This document shows, piece by piece, positions 26,279 through 35,984 of a stretch of 64,000 nt of DNA (position 1 is its first letter; each line of letters opens with the position of its first letter). Both the position numbers and the translations under genes were made by a program. The DNA comes from Nocardia vulneris (GTDB taxonomy: Bacteria; Actinomycetota; Actinomycetes; Mycobacteriales; Mycobacteriaceae). The notes under the pieces are model-generated. The model made no database searches and was not told the origin of the DNA. It was given only the letters and a program-made list of their open reading frames with translations. The stretch covers positions 124,001 through 188,000 of the forward strand of contig NZ_BDCI01000042.1 in NCBI RefSeq assembly GCF_001613425.1, given 5' to 3'.

Positions 26279-26791
26279 ATGTCCAGCAATACCGACCAGT
26301 CCGGTACCGAGCCCGCGCAGACCTCCGGGCTCGCCCTGCGCATCGTCGTCGACGACCTCTCCGGACCGGAGATCGCCGCGCTGCTCACCGAACACCTCAC
26401 GGACATGGCCGCGAACTCCCCCGCCGAGAGCATGCACGCCCTCGACCTGGACGCGCTGCGCCGCCCGGAGATCACCTTCTGGAGCGGTTGGGACGGCACG
26501 GTGCTCGCGGGGTGCGCGGCACTGAAGGAACTGGACGCCGAGCACGCCGAGATCAAATCCATGCGCACCGCCGCCACGCACAAACGGCGCGGCGTCGCCT
26601 CGATCCTGCTGCGGCACTTGCTCGCCGCGGCCACGGCGCGCGGCTATCGCCGGGTCAGTTTGGAGACCGGCACGCCGGAGTTCTTCGCGCCCGCGCAAAA
26701 GCTCTATGCCGCACACGGTTTCGTGTCGTGCCCGCCGTTCGGCGAGTACCGGGTGGACCCGTACAGCACGTTCATGACGCGCCTACTCTGA
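26279..26791 (+). CDS. GNAT-family N-acetyltransferase
   Basis: 170 residues. The acetyl-CoA binding motif A appears as KSMRTAATHKRRGVASILL, where R-R-G-V-A replaces the common QxxGxG/A. It is followed by the typical SLETGTPEFFAPAQKLYAAHG and the C-terminal strand. Strong similarity to the common small-molecule/phosphinothricin-like or YafP-like GNATs; the acceptor is unknown. Start ATG 26279 gives a Ser/Thr-rich leader of about 16 residues. Confidence 0.85.
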   Translation: MSSNTDQSGTEPAQTSGLALRIVVDDLSGPEIAALLTEHLTDMAANSPAESMHALDLDALRRPEITFWSGWDGTVLAGCAALKELDAEHAEIKSMRTAATHKRRGVASILLRHLLAAATARGYRRVSLETGTPEFFAPAQKLYAAHGFVSCPPFGEYRVDPYSTFMTRLL

Positions 26792-26814
26792 AACCACCGC
26801 GCCCCTTGCTCTTT

Positions 26815-26831
26815 CGCACCGCTGCGGTGCG
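26815..26831. terminator. Small palindrome between convergent genes
   Basis: CGCACCGCTGCGGTGCG, 8-bp arms around one base, in the 53-base gap between the GNAT and aminotransferase stops. The loop is too tight for a classical terminator, but the position fits. Confidence 0.35.
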
Positions 26832-26844
26832 TGCGAGCAGTGGT

Positions 26845-28068
26845 TCAGCCGAGTGCGGCGGTGAAGCCCGCAACCAGCTCGTCGACCTGTTCGTCGGTCA
26901 TCACGAACGACGGCGAGATCTGCATCGCGCCCTGGCCCGCCGCGCGGCTGGAAACACCGTGGGCGCGCAGGGTTTTCACCATCGGCAACCCTTCGGCGGG
27001 ATCCACCAGCTGAACCGCGGCGACGGCGCCCAGTCCGCTGCGCACCTCCGCGACGCGGGGATGCTCGGCCAGCGGTGCCAGCTTCGCGTGCAGGGTGGCC
27101 TCCAGGCGCGCGGCCTCGGCCAGGAGGTTTTCCCGCTCGACGATGTCGAGGTTGGCCAGCGCGGCGGCGGCCGAACCCGCGTGCCCGCCGTAGGTGTAGC
27201 CGTGCCGCCACCAGACGCCGCCGCTGAAGAACGGCTCGGCGACACGCGGGGCGATGAACACCGCGCCCATCGGGAGGTAGCCGGAGGTGAGACCCTTCGC
27301 GGTGGTCATCAGGTCGGGCTCGAGATCGAAGCGCGACGAGGCGAACCACGAACCGCCGATCCGGCCGAAACCGGTGACCACCTCGTCGGCGACGAAGAGG
27401 ATGTCGTGATCCCGGCAGATCCGCCGCACCTCGGCGAGATAGCCCTGCGGCGGCAGGTAGATGCCGCCCGCGCCGATGATGGGTTCGCAGAAGAACGCGG
27501 CGATGCGTTCGGCGCCGATCTCCTCGATCAGCGCGAGCAGTGCCTTGGCGTCGTCCCAGTCGACGGTGCGCGCGTCGGCCATCAGCTCGCCGTAGCCTTC
27601 GCGGTTGACCGGGATGCCCGCCAGCGCGGTGCCCGCGACGTGCATGCCGTGGTAGGCCTTGCTGCGCCCGACCACGATCGTCTTGTCCGGGCGGCCGAGT
27701 TCGTGCCAGTACCGGCGGGCCAGCTTGGCGGCGGTGTCCACCGAGTCCGAGCCGCCGGAGGTGAAGAAGATCTTGCTGCCCGGCACCGGCGCCAGCGCGG
27801 AGAGCCGCTCGGCCAATTCCTGGGTGGCCGGCTCGGCGAAGTCGCCGAAGTTGGAGTAGTGCGCGATCTGGCGCAGCTGCGCGGCGACCGCGTCCGCGAT
27901 CTCGCCGCGCCCGTGCCCGACGTTGGTGAACCACAGTCCGGCGGTGGCGTCCAGGTAGCGCTTGCCCGCGGCATCGTAGATATAGGCGCCCTCGCCCCGG
28001 GCGACGACGAACGCGCCGTCCCGCTCGACCGCACCCATGTCGGCAAAACCGTGCCATAGCGAGTTCAT
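26845..28068 (-). CDS. Class III (omega) aminotransferase
   Basis: 407 residues, fold-type I PLP enzyme. The PLP lysine is in TTAKGLTSGYLP (about residue 258), the cofactor Asp in LFVADEVVTGFGR, and substrate loops GGSDSVDTAAKLARR and YHGMHVAGTAL match beta-alanine/pyruvate or putrescine-type aminotransferases. It is somewhat shorter than the usual 440-460. Possible amine donors include diamines made by the upstream polyamine genes, but no linkage is shown. Start ATG 28068 begins with the conserved LWHGFADMG. Confidence 0.88.
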   Translation of the reverse strand: MNSLWHGFADMGAVERDGAFVVARGEGAYIYDAAGKRYLDATAGLWFTNVGHGRGEIADAVAAQLRQIAHYSNFGDFAEPATQELAERLSALAPVPGSKIFFTSGGSDSVDTAAKLARRYWHELGRPDKTIVVGRSKAYHGMHVAGTALAGIPVNREGYGELMADARTVDWDDAKALLALIEEIGAERIAAFFCEPIIGAGGIYLPPQGYLAEVRRICRDHDILFVADEVVTGFGRIGGSWFASSRFDLEPDLMTTAKGLTSGYLPMGAVFIAPRVAEPFFSGGVWWRHGYTYGGHAGSAAAALANLDIVERENLLAEAARLEATLHAKLAPLAEHPRVAEVRSGLGAVAAVQLVDPAEGLPMVKTLRAHGVSSRAAGQGAMQISPSFVMTDEQVDELVAGFTAALG

Positions 28069-28150
28069 GTGTCCACCTTTACCTCAGGAAGGTGTCGCCC
28101 AACGAATCCCGTCGCCCAGGTATGGCCAGTACCACGTTCGTCCGGCCCGC

Positions 28151-28777
28151 TCATGACGCGCGGTAGCGGGCCCGGCCGCCGACCGCGGCGATGGCGACGG
28201 CCAGCAATGTGAAGACGCCGGTCAACACGATCAGGCCGATGGCCAGGGAGATATAGCCCTGACCACGCGGATCGATGAACGGATACGGATACCAGTCCAC
28301 GATCGGGCCGCGGATCAGGGTGTACGCGCCATAGATCAGCGGGTAGCCGAGCCAGAGCGCGATCAAACGCGGCGACAGCGCCACCCGCGCCCGGGCCGGG
28401 ACCAGCACCCAATCGGCCACCAGCACGATCGGCAGCACCCGGTGCATGACGTCGTTGATCCAGCGATCGGTCAGCATCACGTCGATATTCGCCAGCAGGA
28501 CCGCGTAGATCACACCCGTGATGAGCAGATACAGCGTCGTCGCGCCGCGCACCACCTGCCAGCGGTGACTCTGCGGGTCCACCAGGCCGCCGATCAGCAG
28601 CACCAGCACGCCGAGCACGTTCGACTGAATCGTGAAGAAGCTGAAGTAGTTTCCGAGGGAGAACGCGTCCTCGTGCAGATCGCGCAGCGGGATCCAGGCC
28701 AGCGCGACGGCGCCGAGCACACCGAAGGCGACCCGCAGAATCCGATAGAACAAAGCCGTGCCCGTATCGGCGCTCAT
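28151..28777 (-). CDS. Pr6Pr-family multipass membrane protein
   Basis: 208 residues with about six transmembrane helices. Characteristic segments: FSFFTIQSNVLGVLVLLIGG, the lumenal loop VMLTDRWINDVMHRVLPIV and PYPFIDPRGQGY. Pr6Pr/FAR-17a-like proteins are common in Actinobacteria; biochemical function is unknown. ATG 28777 is chosen over the upstream extension. Same strand as the aminotransferase, 82 bases upstream of it, so an operon is possible. Divergent from hrpA. Confidence 0.8.
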   Translation of the reverse strand: MSADTGTALFYRILRVAFGVLGAVALAWIPLRDLHEDAFSLGNYFSFFTIQSNVLGVLVLLIGGLVDPQSHRWQVVRGATTLYLLITGVIYAVLLANIDVMLTDRWINDVMHRVLPIVLVADWVLVPARARVALSPRLIALWLGYPLIYGAYTLIRGPIVDWYPYPFIDPRGQGYISLAIGLIVLTGVFTLLAVAIAAVGGRARYRAS

Positions 28778-28904
28778 CGCCCGATCCTCGCATATCAACC
28801 CGTGTTCACCCGGTAGATACGGACGAACCGCACATCTGTGGCAACCCTGGCGCACCGCCTACCGGAAATACCGGTTGCCTTCCTTCGCTACGCTTATCGA
28901 TGCA

Positions 28905-31900
28905 ATGACCAGGACAGCTGATACCGGACCCCGCGAGCTCCGCACCCGCCTGGCGAATCTCTCCCTCCGCGACGAATACCGGCTGCGCCGCCGGCTCGAC
29001 CGGGCGCGCGGCGGCGACCTCGGCGCGGTCGAGGCGGAGATCGCCGCCGCGGAACTCCGCATCGACGCGCGCCGCGCGGCGGTGCCGCAGATCCGCTACC
29101 CGGAGCAGCTTCCCGTCACCCAGCGCCGCGACGACATCGCCGCCGCCATCGCCGCGCATCAGGTGGTGATCGTCGCGGGCGAGACCGGCTCCGGCAAGAC
29201 CACCCAGATCCCGAAGATCTGCCTGGAACTCGGCCGCGGCATCCGCGGCACCATCGGCCACACCCAGCCGCGCCGGCTGGCCGCGCGCACCGTCGCCGAG
29301 CGCATCGCCGAGGAACTGGGCACCGAACTCGGCGACGTCGTCGGCTACACGGTCCGCTTCACCGACCACGCCTCCGACCGCACCCTGATCAAGCTGATGA
29401 CCGACGGCATCCTGCTCGCCGAGATCCAGCGTGACCGGCTGCTGCGCCGCTACGACACGATCATCATCGACGAGGCGCACGAGCGCAGCCTCAACATCGA
29501 CTTCCTGCTCGGCTACCTGAAACAGCTGCTGCCGCGCAGACCCGATCTGAAGGTGATCATCACCTCCGCGACCATCGACCCCGAACTGTTCGCCCGGCAC
29601 TTCGCCGACGAAAAGGGCACGCCCGCACCGATCGTCGAGGTCTCCGGCCGCTCCTATCCGGTCGAGCTGCGCTACCGGCCGCTCTCGCTCGAACTGCCCG
29701 GTGCCGACGAAGACGACGAGGACACCACGGTGGTCGACCGCGACCCGGTGGACGCCATCGGCGACGCGGTCACCGAACTGTTCGCCGAAGGCGACGGCGA
29801 CGTCCTGGTCTTCCTGTCCGGCGAACGCGAGATCCGCGACGCCGCGGACGCGTTGCGCGACCTGAAACTGCCGCGCACCGAGATCCTGCCGCTCTACGCC
29901 CGGCTGTCCACCGCCGAGCAGCACCGGGTGTTCGCGCCGCATCCGGGTCGTCGCGTGGTGCTGGCGACCAATGTCGCCGAGACCTCGCTGACGGTGCCGG
30001 GCATCCGCTACGTCATCGACCCCGGGACCGCACGCATCTCGCGGTATTCGATGCGCACCAAGGTGCAACGCCTGCCGATCGAGAAGGTCTCGCAGGCCTC
30101 GGCCCGCCAGCGTGCCGGGCGCTGCGGCCGCGTCGCCGACGGCATCTGCATCCGGCTCTACGCCGAGGACGACTTCGAGGCCAGGCCCGCGTTCACCGAA
30201 CCGGAGATCCTGCGCACCAACCTCGCCGCCGTCATTTTGCAGATGACCGCGCTCGGGCTCGGCGATATCGAGAACTTCCCGTTCGTGGAGGCCCCCGACC
30301 GGCGGGCGATCCGCGACGGCATCGCGCTGCTGGAAGAACTCGGCGCGCTGGGCAGGCGGACCGACGGCAAGGCCGGACCCGAAACCCGCACCGACGACTA
30401 CGGATTGACGCTCACCCCGATCGGCCGGGACATGGCGCAACTGCCGGTCGACCCGCGCATGGCGCGGATGCTGGTCGAGGCGCACGGCACCGGCTGCCTG
30501 GCCGAAGTGCTGATCATCGTCGCGGCACTGTCCATCCAGGACGTCCGCGAACGTCCGGCCGAACATCAGCAAGCCGCCGACACCAAGCACGCCCGCTTCG
30601 TCGTCGAGGGCTCGGATTTCCTGGCCTACCTGCGACTCTGGGACTACCTGACCGAGCAGCGGAAATCGTTGTCGTCCAACCAGTTCCGGCGGATGTGCCG
30701 CGAGGAGTTCCTGCATTATCTGCGCATCAGGGAATGGCAGGACCTGCACGGGCAGCTGCGCACGATCACCCGGGGGCTGGGGTGGGCTGAGGGGGGCGAA
30801 GAGGCGGGGCGGGCTCGCGGTGGTGCGGCCGAAGGCGGCGGGGGTGGGCGTGGCCGGGCCGATGGTCGCCGAGGCGGGGCTGCGGGTAGCCGAGGCGAAG
30901 GTCGTGGCCGGAACGAGAGCGGACGAGGCGAGGCCGGTAGTGGCCGAAGCGGGGTTGACGGCGGCCGCGGCGAGGGCGACGGCGGCAGCCGTGACCGGAC
31001 CGAGGGCGGTCGAGGCGAGGCCGACGGTGGCCGAGGCGACAGTGGTGACCGGGACGAGGGCGGCCGGGGCGGAGTCGAGGACGGCGTCGGAAACGATGGG
31101 GGCCGAGGGCAATCCGGGGGCGGGCCAGGCGAGGGACGTGGTCGCCGGTCGCGCCGCGGTGGTTCCGTTGCGGACCGGCGCGAGGGCGACGCGGCGGCGG
31201 ACGCTGCGGGCGGCTCGCGCGGGTCGAGGCGGGGGCGGCGCGGTGATCGCCCGCAGGCTGCGGGTGGCGCGGCGCTCGAATCCGAGGACATGCCTTGGGA
31301 TTCGGTCAGTATCCATCAGGCGCTGCTGGCGGGCATGCTCTCGCACATCGGCGTGCGCGAGGCGGAGTCACGGGAGTTCCTGGGCGCGCGCAACGCGAAG
31401 TTCATGATCTTCCCCGGGTCGTCGCTGGCGAAGAAACCACCGCGCTGGGTGATGGCGGCCGAACTCGTCGAGACCTCGCGCCTGTGGGGCCGGATGGCGG
31501 CCAAGGTGGAGCCGGAGTGGGCCGAGCGGCTCGCCGGTGATCTGGTGAAACGCATCTACTCCGAACCGCATTGGTCGGCCAAGCGCGGCGCGGCCAGCGC
31601 CTACGAGCGGGTCACCCTCTACGGCATCCCCCTGGTCACCGGCAGGCAGGTGGACTACGGCCGCATCGATCCCGAACTGTCGCGCGAGCTGTTCATCCGG
31701 CACGCGCTGGTGCAGGGCGAATGGCAGACCCGGCACGAGTTCTTCCACCGCAATCGCGAATTGATCGACGACGTCGCCGATCTGGAACACCGCGCCCGCC
31801 GCCGCGACATTCTGGTCGACGACGACGTGCTGTTCGAGTTCTACGACAAGCGGCTGCCCGCCGACATCGTCTCGGTGCGCCATTTCGACAAATGGTGGAA

Positions 31901-33347
31901 GGGCGCGTCCCGCAAAGATCCGGCGCTGCTCGACTTCTCGACCGCCACCGTCGTCAACGAGAACGCCGCGGCGCTCGACCCCGCCGCTTTCCCCGACGCC
32001 TGGCGGCAGGGCGAACTCAGCTTCCCCCTGACCTATCAGTTCGAGCCCGGCCAGGAGGAAGACGGTGTCACGGTACGCATCCCGGTGGAGCAGCTCGCGC
32101 ACGTGCGCGCGGTCGGCTTCGATTGGCTGGTGCCCGGCATGCGGGACGAACTGGCCGCGGCACTGATCAAGACGTTGCCGAAAGCGTTGCGGCGCAGCGT
32201 TGTTCCCGCACCCGATTTCGCCGCCGCCGCGCTGGCCGCGCTCACGCCCCGCGCAGAACCGTTGCGCACCGGGCTGTCGCGGGAACTGTCGCGCCTCGGC
32301 TCGATCACCATCGACCCGAGCGACCTCGACCCGAGCGCTCTGCCCGATCATCTGCGGATGACGTTCGCGGCGGTCGACACCGACGGCCGGGTGCTGGCCA
32401 GCGGTAAGAGTCTGCAAACGCTGAAAACCCGGTTGGCCGAACAGGTCTCCGCTTCGGTGGCGCGGGCGACCGCGGGTGCCGAACGCGCGCCCGCCGCCGT
32501 GTGGACCTCGGAATCGCTCGGCACGGTCGAAGAGACGGTGCGACGCGAGGTCGCGGGGCAGACCGTCACCGGCTACCCCGCGCTGGTGCCCGAGGGCGAC
32601 GGCGTGGCCGTGCGCGTGCTCAGTTCGCCTGCCGCGCAAGCCAGTGCGATGCGGGCGGGCACCCGCGCGCTCGTGCTCAACGCCATCCCGACCTCGGTGC
32701 GCACCGTCACCGCGAGCCTGCCGCCCACGGATCGCCTTGCGCTGAGCCAGAATCCGTACGGGTCGATCGACGCGCTCGTCGAGGATTGCCGCGCGGCGGC
32801 GGCCGACGAACTCATCGCCGCGGCGGGCGGGCCGGTGCGCAGCCCGGACGATTTCACCGCACTGGTCGCGAAGATCCGCCCGGACCTGACCACCGCGGTC
32901 GCCCGGTTGGTGCGCCTGCTCGTCCCGATTCTCGCGGAAGCGCACCGGGTTTCGGCCGCACTGGCCGACACCACCGAGCGCGATATCGCCGACGACGTAC
33001 GCGACCAGCTCGACAATCTGGTGTTCCCCGGCTTCGTCTCCGAATGGGGTAGCACCCGATTGCGGGAACTCCCCCGCTATCTCCAGGGTGCCGTCGCCCG
33101 CCTGGAGGCCCTGCCCGGCTCCGCGGTCCGCGACCGGCAGAGCATGGCCGAACTGGATCGCGCGATCGCCGCCTACGACCGCCTCCTGAACTCCCTACCG
33201 GAGAACCGGCGCGGCACCCCGGCCGTCACCGAGATCTGGTGGATGCTGGAGGAATTCCGAGTCAGCCTCTTCGCCCAAAAACTCGGCACCCCATACCCCG
33301 TGTCCGCCAAGCGGATCGAGCGCGCCATCGCCGCCGTTCGCCGCTAG
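28905..33347 (+). CDS. hrpA: ATP-dependent RNA helicase HrpA with an RGG-type insertion
   Basis: 1480-residue DEAH-box RNA helicase. Motif I GETGSGKTTQ, motif II DEAHERS, SAT in ITSATIDPE, and motif VI SARQRAGRCGR are intact. HA2, OB-fold and the long C-terminal DUF3418 region follow. E. coli HrpA has 1300 residues; most of the excess here is a Gly/Arg/Glu/Asp-rich insertion at about residues 627-795 (30785-31290), with repeated GGRGE/GRGD units. It lies between the HA2 helical part (LRIREWQDLHGQL) and the segment IHQALLAGMLSHIG. RGG-like tracts bind RNA in other proteins. HrpA rescues collided ribosomes in E. coli; that role here is by homology. Confidence 0.92.
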   Translation: MTRTADTGPRELRTRLANLSLRDEYRLRRRLDRARGGDLGAVEAEIAAAELRIDARRAAVPQIRYPEQLPVTQRRDDIAAAIAAHQVVIVAGETGSGKTTQIPKICLELGRGIRGTIGHTQPRRLAARTVAERIAEELGTELGDVVGYTVRFTDHASDRTLIKLMTDGILLAEIQRDRLLRRYDTIIIDEAHERSLNIDFLLGYLKQLLPRRPDLKVIITSATIDPELFARHFADEKGTPAPIVEVSGRSYPVELRYRPLSLELPGADEDDEDTTVVDRDPVDAIGDAVTELFAEGDGDVLVFLSGEREIRDAADALRDLKLPRTEILPLYARLSTAEQHRVFAPHPGRRVVLATNVAETSLTVPGIRYVIDPGTARISRYSMRTKVQRLPIEKVSQASARQRAGRCGRVADGICIRLYAEDDFEARPAFTEPEILRTNLAAVILQMTALGLGDIENFPFVEAPDRRAIRDGIALLEELGALGRRTDGKAGPETRTDDYGLTLTPIGRDMAQLPVDPRMARMLVEAHGTGCLAEVLIIVAALSIQDVRERPAEHQQAADTKHARFVVEGSDFLAYLRLWDYLTEQRKSLSSNQFRRMCREEFLHYLRIREWQDLHGQLRTITRGLGWAEGGEEAGRARGGAAEGGGGGRGRADGRRGGAAGSRGEGRGRNESGRGEAGSGRSGVDGGRGEGDGGSRDRTEGGRGEADGGRGDSGDRDEGGRGGVEDGVGNDGGRGQSGGGPGEGRGRRSRRGGSVADRREGDAAADAAGGSRGSRRGRRGDRPQAAGGAALESEDMPWDSVSIHQALLAGMLSHIGVREAESREFLGARNAKFMIFPGSSLAKKPPRWVMAAELVETSRLWGRMAAKVEPEWAERLAGDLVKRIYSEPHWSAKRGAASAYERVTLYGIPLVTGRQVDYGRIDPELSRELFIRHALVQGEWQTRHEFFHRNRELIDDVADLEHRARRRDILVDDDVLFEFYDKRLPADIVSVRHFDKWWKGASRKDPALLDFSTATVVNENAAALDPAAFPDAWRQGELSFPLTYQFEPGQEEDGVTVRIPVEQLAHVRAVGFDWLVPGMRDELAAALIKTLPKALRRSVVPAPDFAAAALAALTPRAEPLRTGLSRELSRLGSITIDPSDLDPSALPDHLRMTFAAVDTDGRVLASGKSLQTLKTRLAEQVSASVARATAGAERAPAAVWTSESLGTVEETVRREVAGQTVTGYPALVPEGDGVAVRVLSSPAAQASAMRAGTRALVLNAIPTSVRTVTASLPPTDRLALSQNPYGSIDALVEDCRAAAADELIAAAGGPVRSPDDFTALVAKIRPDLTTAVARLVRLLVPILAEAHRVSAALADTTERDIADDVRDQLDNLVFPGFVSEWGSTRLRELPRYLQGAVARLEALPGSAVRDRQSMAELDRAIAAYDRLLNSLPENRRGTPAVTEIWWMLEEFRVSLFAQKLGTPYPVSAKRIERAIAAVRR

Positions 33348-33716
33348 GCGCGTTGTGGTGGTGACCGCTGGGCGGGTTTTCGCGAGTTCCCGCACTCCGA
33401 CGCGACAGGCAGTTCACGAGGTTCCCTTGCTGGTGGCGACGCACTTTCGCCTACGACTCAGCTCGCCGATTTCGCGCTCGAACGCCGCCTGCCGTCCCAG
33501 CATCACCCGGAAGTCGACCGCGGCATCGGCGGTCGCACGATGACCGCCGCAGGGGTGAGGTCGGCGCGGAGCGGGAAGCGGTTGGCGTGGACATACGCCT
33601 CGCAGCATCGTCGTATTCCGCTGTGTCACACCGATGATCCGCGCGCTATGACCGAGGTCGGTAGCCCATTCCGGTGTCCGCCAAGCGGATCGAACGCGGC
33701 ATCACCGCCGTCCGCC
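33289..33716 (+). repeat. Partial duplication of the hrpA 3' end in the downstream gap
   Basis: The last about 54 bases of hrpA (33289-33342, containing TGTCCGCCAAGCGGATCGA) recur at 33665-33716 with about five substitutions and a small indel. The copy lacks a gene context, so it is a decaying duplicate. Confidence 0.8.
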
Positions 33717-33864
33717 TGGCAGCCCACCACGGCCGTCGCGGGATGGCATCGGCCTCGTACCCGAGTTACAGCATCGTCGTATCCCGCTGTGTCACACCGA
33801 TGATCCGCGCGCTGTGGCGGAGTTCGATGCCAAGGCGCGCGGTCGCGGCGTGCTGAGGGATCGG
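33348..33864. other. Gap between hrpA and nrdR with degenerate duplications
   Basis: 517 bases without a credible gene. It contains the hrpA-tail duplicate at 33665-33716 and two copies of a 48-bp block at 33603-33650 and 33769-33816. Short ORFs here show no recognisable protein pattern. Confidence 0.7.
33603..33816 (+). repeat. 48-bp direct repeat pair
   Basis: 33603-33650 and 33769-33816 are identical except for two transitions (core CTGTGTCACACCGATGATCC). The 166-base spacing encloses the hrpA-tail copy, so tail plus block behave as one duplicated unit. Confidence 0.85.
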
Positions 33865-34338
33865 CTATTCGGCGGGCACCATGGCGGCGTCGGCGCGCGC
33901 CTTGCGCATCTCCTGGATCTCGCGTTCGAAGTCTTCCGCGGAGGTGAAAGAGCGATACACCGAGGCGAAGCGGAGGTAGGCGACCTCGTCCAGGTCGCGC
34001 AGCGGACCGAGGATGGCGAGGCCGACCTCGTGGCTGGGCACCTCCGGAGAACCCTTGGCGCGCACCGCGTCTTCCACTTTCTGGGCGAGCAGGTTCAGGG
34101 CGTCGTCGTCGACCTCACGGCCCTGGCAGGCGCGGCGCACGCCGCGAATGACCTTCTCCCGGCTGAACGGCTCGGTGACGCCGCTGCGTTTGACCACGGA
34201 CAGGATCGCGGTTTCCACGGTGCTGAACCGCCGCCCACAGTGCGGGCACGCGCGGCGGCGGCGGATGGCCGCGCCTTCGTCGGCCTCACGCGAGTCCACC
34301 ACCCGGGAGTCTGGGTGTCGGCAGTACGGGCAATGCAT
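33865..34338 (-). CDS. nrdR: Transcriptional repressor NrdR
   Basis: 157 residues; ATP/dATP-sensing repressor of ribonucleotide reductase genes. The zinc ribbon uses Cys3, Cys6, Cys31 and Cys34 (MHCPYC and ACPHCGRRF). The ATP-cone follows, with VVKRSGVTEPFSREKVIRGV. ATG 34338 puts the zinc ribbon at the N-terminus, as always in this family. Part of the conserved nrdR-lexA neighbourhood. No nrd structural genes are in the window, so targets lie elsewhere. Confidence 0.97.
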   Translation of the reverse strand: MHCPYCRHPDSRVVDSREADEGAAIRRRRACPHCGRRFSTVETAILSVVKRSGVTEPFSREKVIRGVRRACQGREVDDDALNLLAQKVEDAVRAKGSPEVPSHEVGLAILGPLRDLDEVAYLRFASVYRSFTSAEDFEREIQEMRKARADAAMVPAE

Positions 34339-34569
34339 CCGAGAGATCCTTCGTCGATGCGAGCGCTCGCGGCCGGCCCGGCAACCGATCGGGGTGACCG
34401 TCCCGGCGAGCACGTGTACAGGGGCCTAGACCCCGGCACCAGGTAAACCTCAGACGATACGCGGAATACCTGCATAGCACTTCGAGGATACCTGTCCGGG
34501 TCCCCGGGTTGTCCCACTCACCCGGTAGCGGGACCGTCACTGCCGCATCTGCCGCCCGCGCGGACGGGC

Positions 34570-35826
34570 CTATCCGGCCACCTGCCACTGCGAGGTCAGG
34601 TCGGCGATCAACTCGGGCAGGCGCGGCACGAGCCGCCCGCGGGCGAGTTTGTTCCAGAACGGTTCCCCGAGCACGGCAGGCCCGAGCACCGGATTCTGTT
34701 CCAGGTCGATGTGGCGCGGCACGAGATCACCGGTGATATAGGTCCACCGCGTGTCGCGGTCGGCCCAGTTGAAGTCGGGCAGCGGGGTGCGCAGCGCGAG
34801 CGTGCGGCCGCCGAGGTCGGCCCGGACCGTCGCCGGCGCGAACACCCCGGGCGCACGCACGCCGGGCACCGCCGGTTTGCCGGCGATCGTGCTCACATAG
34901 GTGAGGACACGCCCGATCGGAGCGCGGCCCGCCGCGGTCTCGTCCCACTGGTCGGCGATCACCCGGTTCTGTTCCCGGTCGGTCATCTTGATCAGGGCGT
35001 CGACGTAACCGTCCTGGGTTCCGCGGGCGATGGACTGCCACGCGGTGTGGATGTCGGCGTCGAGGATGCCCGCCTCGGTCATCTCGTCGATCCCGCGCAT
35101 CCCCAGCGCCACGTACGCTTCGTGCATCGGAACCAGGTCGGTGAAGATGTGCTTCTGCATGATCATCAGCCGGGTCTGATACCAGGCGACGTCCTGCGGA
35201 GTGAGCCGCGCACCTTCGGCGGCGAGCAGGCGGATGTCGGCCGGCAGGTCGCGCACCAGCTCCGGCGGGGTGCCGCGCAACAGGTCGGCGACCGTGTTGC
35301 CGAGCTGCTGGATGCCGGGCAGGTCGAGCACCACCCCCACATCGCTCATGTCGAAGAAGCCGGAGGCGAACGAACCGCCCGCGATCCCGGCCAGCCCCGC
35401 CCAGTAGAACTCCGGATGCTGCGTGGTCAGCCGCAGATAGTTGACGTACACCTGATTGAACGTGCGCTCGTTGGCCCGCACGCCGCGCGCCGGATCCCAC
35501 CCCGCGAGGTCGATATCGGCGTTGCGCGTGGCAACGACCAACCAGTACTGATGCAGCAGGGTCGCGTACCGGCGCGGCGGCATCCCGTCGGCCCGCGCCG
35601 CCTCGACCGCTTCGACCAACGTCGATTCATCCAGCGGCAGTGCCGGATTCAGCCCGCCCCCGCCCGTACCTTCCCCGTTCACCGCGGGCAGATCCAGGAA
35701 CGTCGCGTAAACGGGCGCGGCCTGCGCGACCGGGATCGCACCGATCCCGAACACGAGACTCACAGCGAGCCCGGCGATTCCGGCAAGAAACCGGACCGAA
35801 CGTCCGGTAGTGGCGAAGTGCGTCAT
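34570..35826 (-). CDS. Secreted protein, DUF2515-like
   Basis: 418 residues with a Sec signal peptide (FLAGIAGLAVSLVFGIGAIP, predicted cleavage after AQA). The mature part includes VVATRNADIDLAGWDPARG and YLRLTTQHPEFYWAGLAGIA, which resemble DUF2515/YppC proteins; I am not certain of the match. Helix-rich, no catalytic motif recognised. Upstream of nrdR on the same strand, 231 bases away. The repeat arrays lie just before its promoter, so regulatory sequence must be within about 150 bases. Confidence 0.75.
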   Translation of the reverse strand: MTHFATTGRSVRFLAGIAGLAVSLVFGIGAIPVAQAAPVYATFLDLPAVNGEGTGGGGLNPALPLDESTLVEAVEAARADGMPPRRYATLLHQYWLVVATRNADIDLAGWDPARGVRANERTFNQVYVNYLRLTTQHPEFYWAGLAGIAGGSFASGFFDMSDVGVVLDLPGIQQLGNTVADLLRGTPPELVRDLPADIRLLAAEGARLTPQDVAWYQTRLMIMQKHIFTDLVPMHEAYVALGMRGIDEMTEAGILDADIHTAWQSIARGTQDGYVDALIKMTDREQNRVIADQWDETAAGRAPIGRVLTYVSTIAGKPAVPGVRAPGVFAPATVRADLGGRTLALRTPLPDFNWADRDTRWTYITGDLVPRHIDLEQNPVLGPAVLGEPFWNKLARGRLVPRLPELIADLTSQWQVAG

Positions 35827-35984
35827 TGCTGGCTGTCCCGACTCGCTCGTCCGACGAAAGAACGTCTGGCAAGAGCCCCTGCCAGATCGCGTTTCAGCAC
35901 ACTAGCAACATGTTCCAGACAGCAATCGACAATTCCGGCCACGTTGCAGGCCGATAACCCGAACCCCCCACGCAGCTCACCGCC

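Noticed and set aside
28806..31346. 846-residue minus-strand ORF
   Set aside because: Antisense to hrpA, whose helicase motifs are all on the plus strand.
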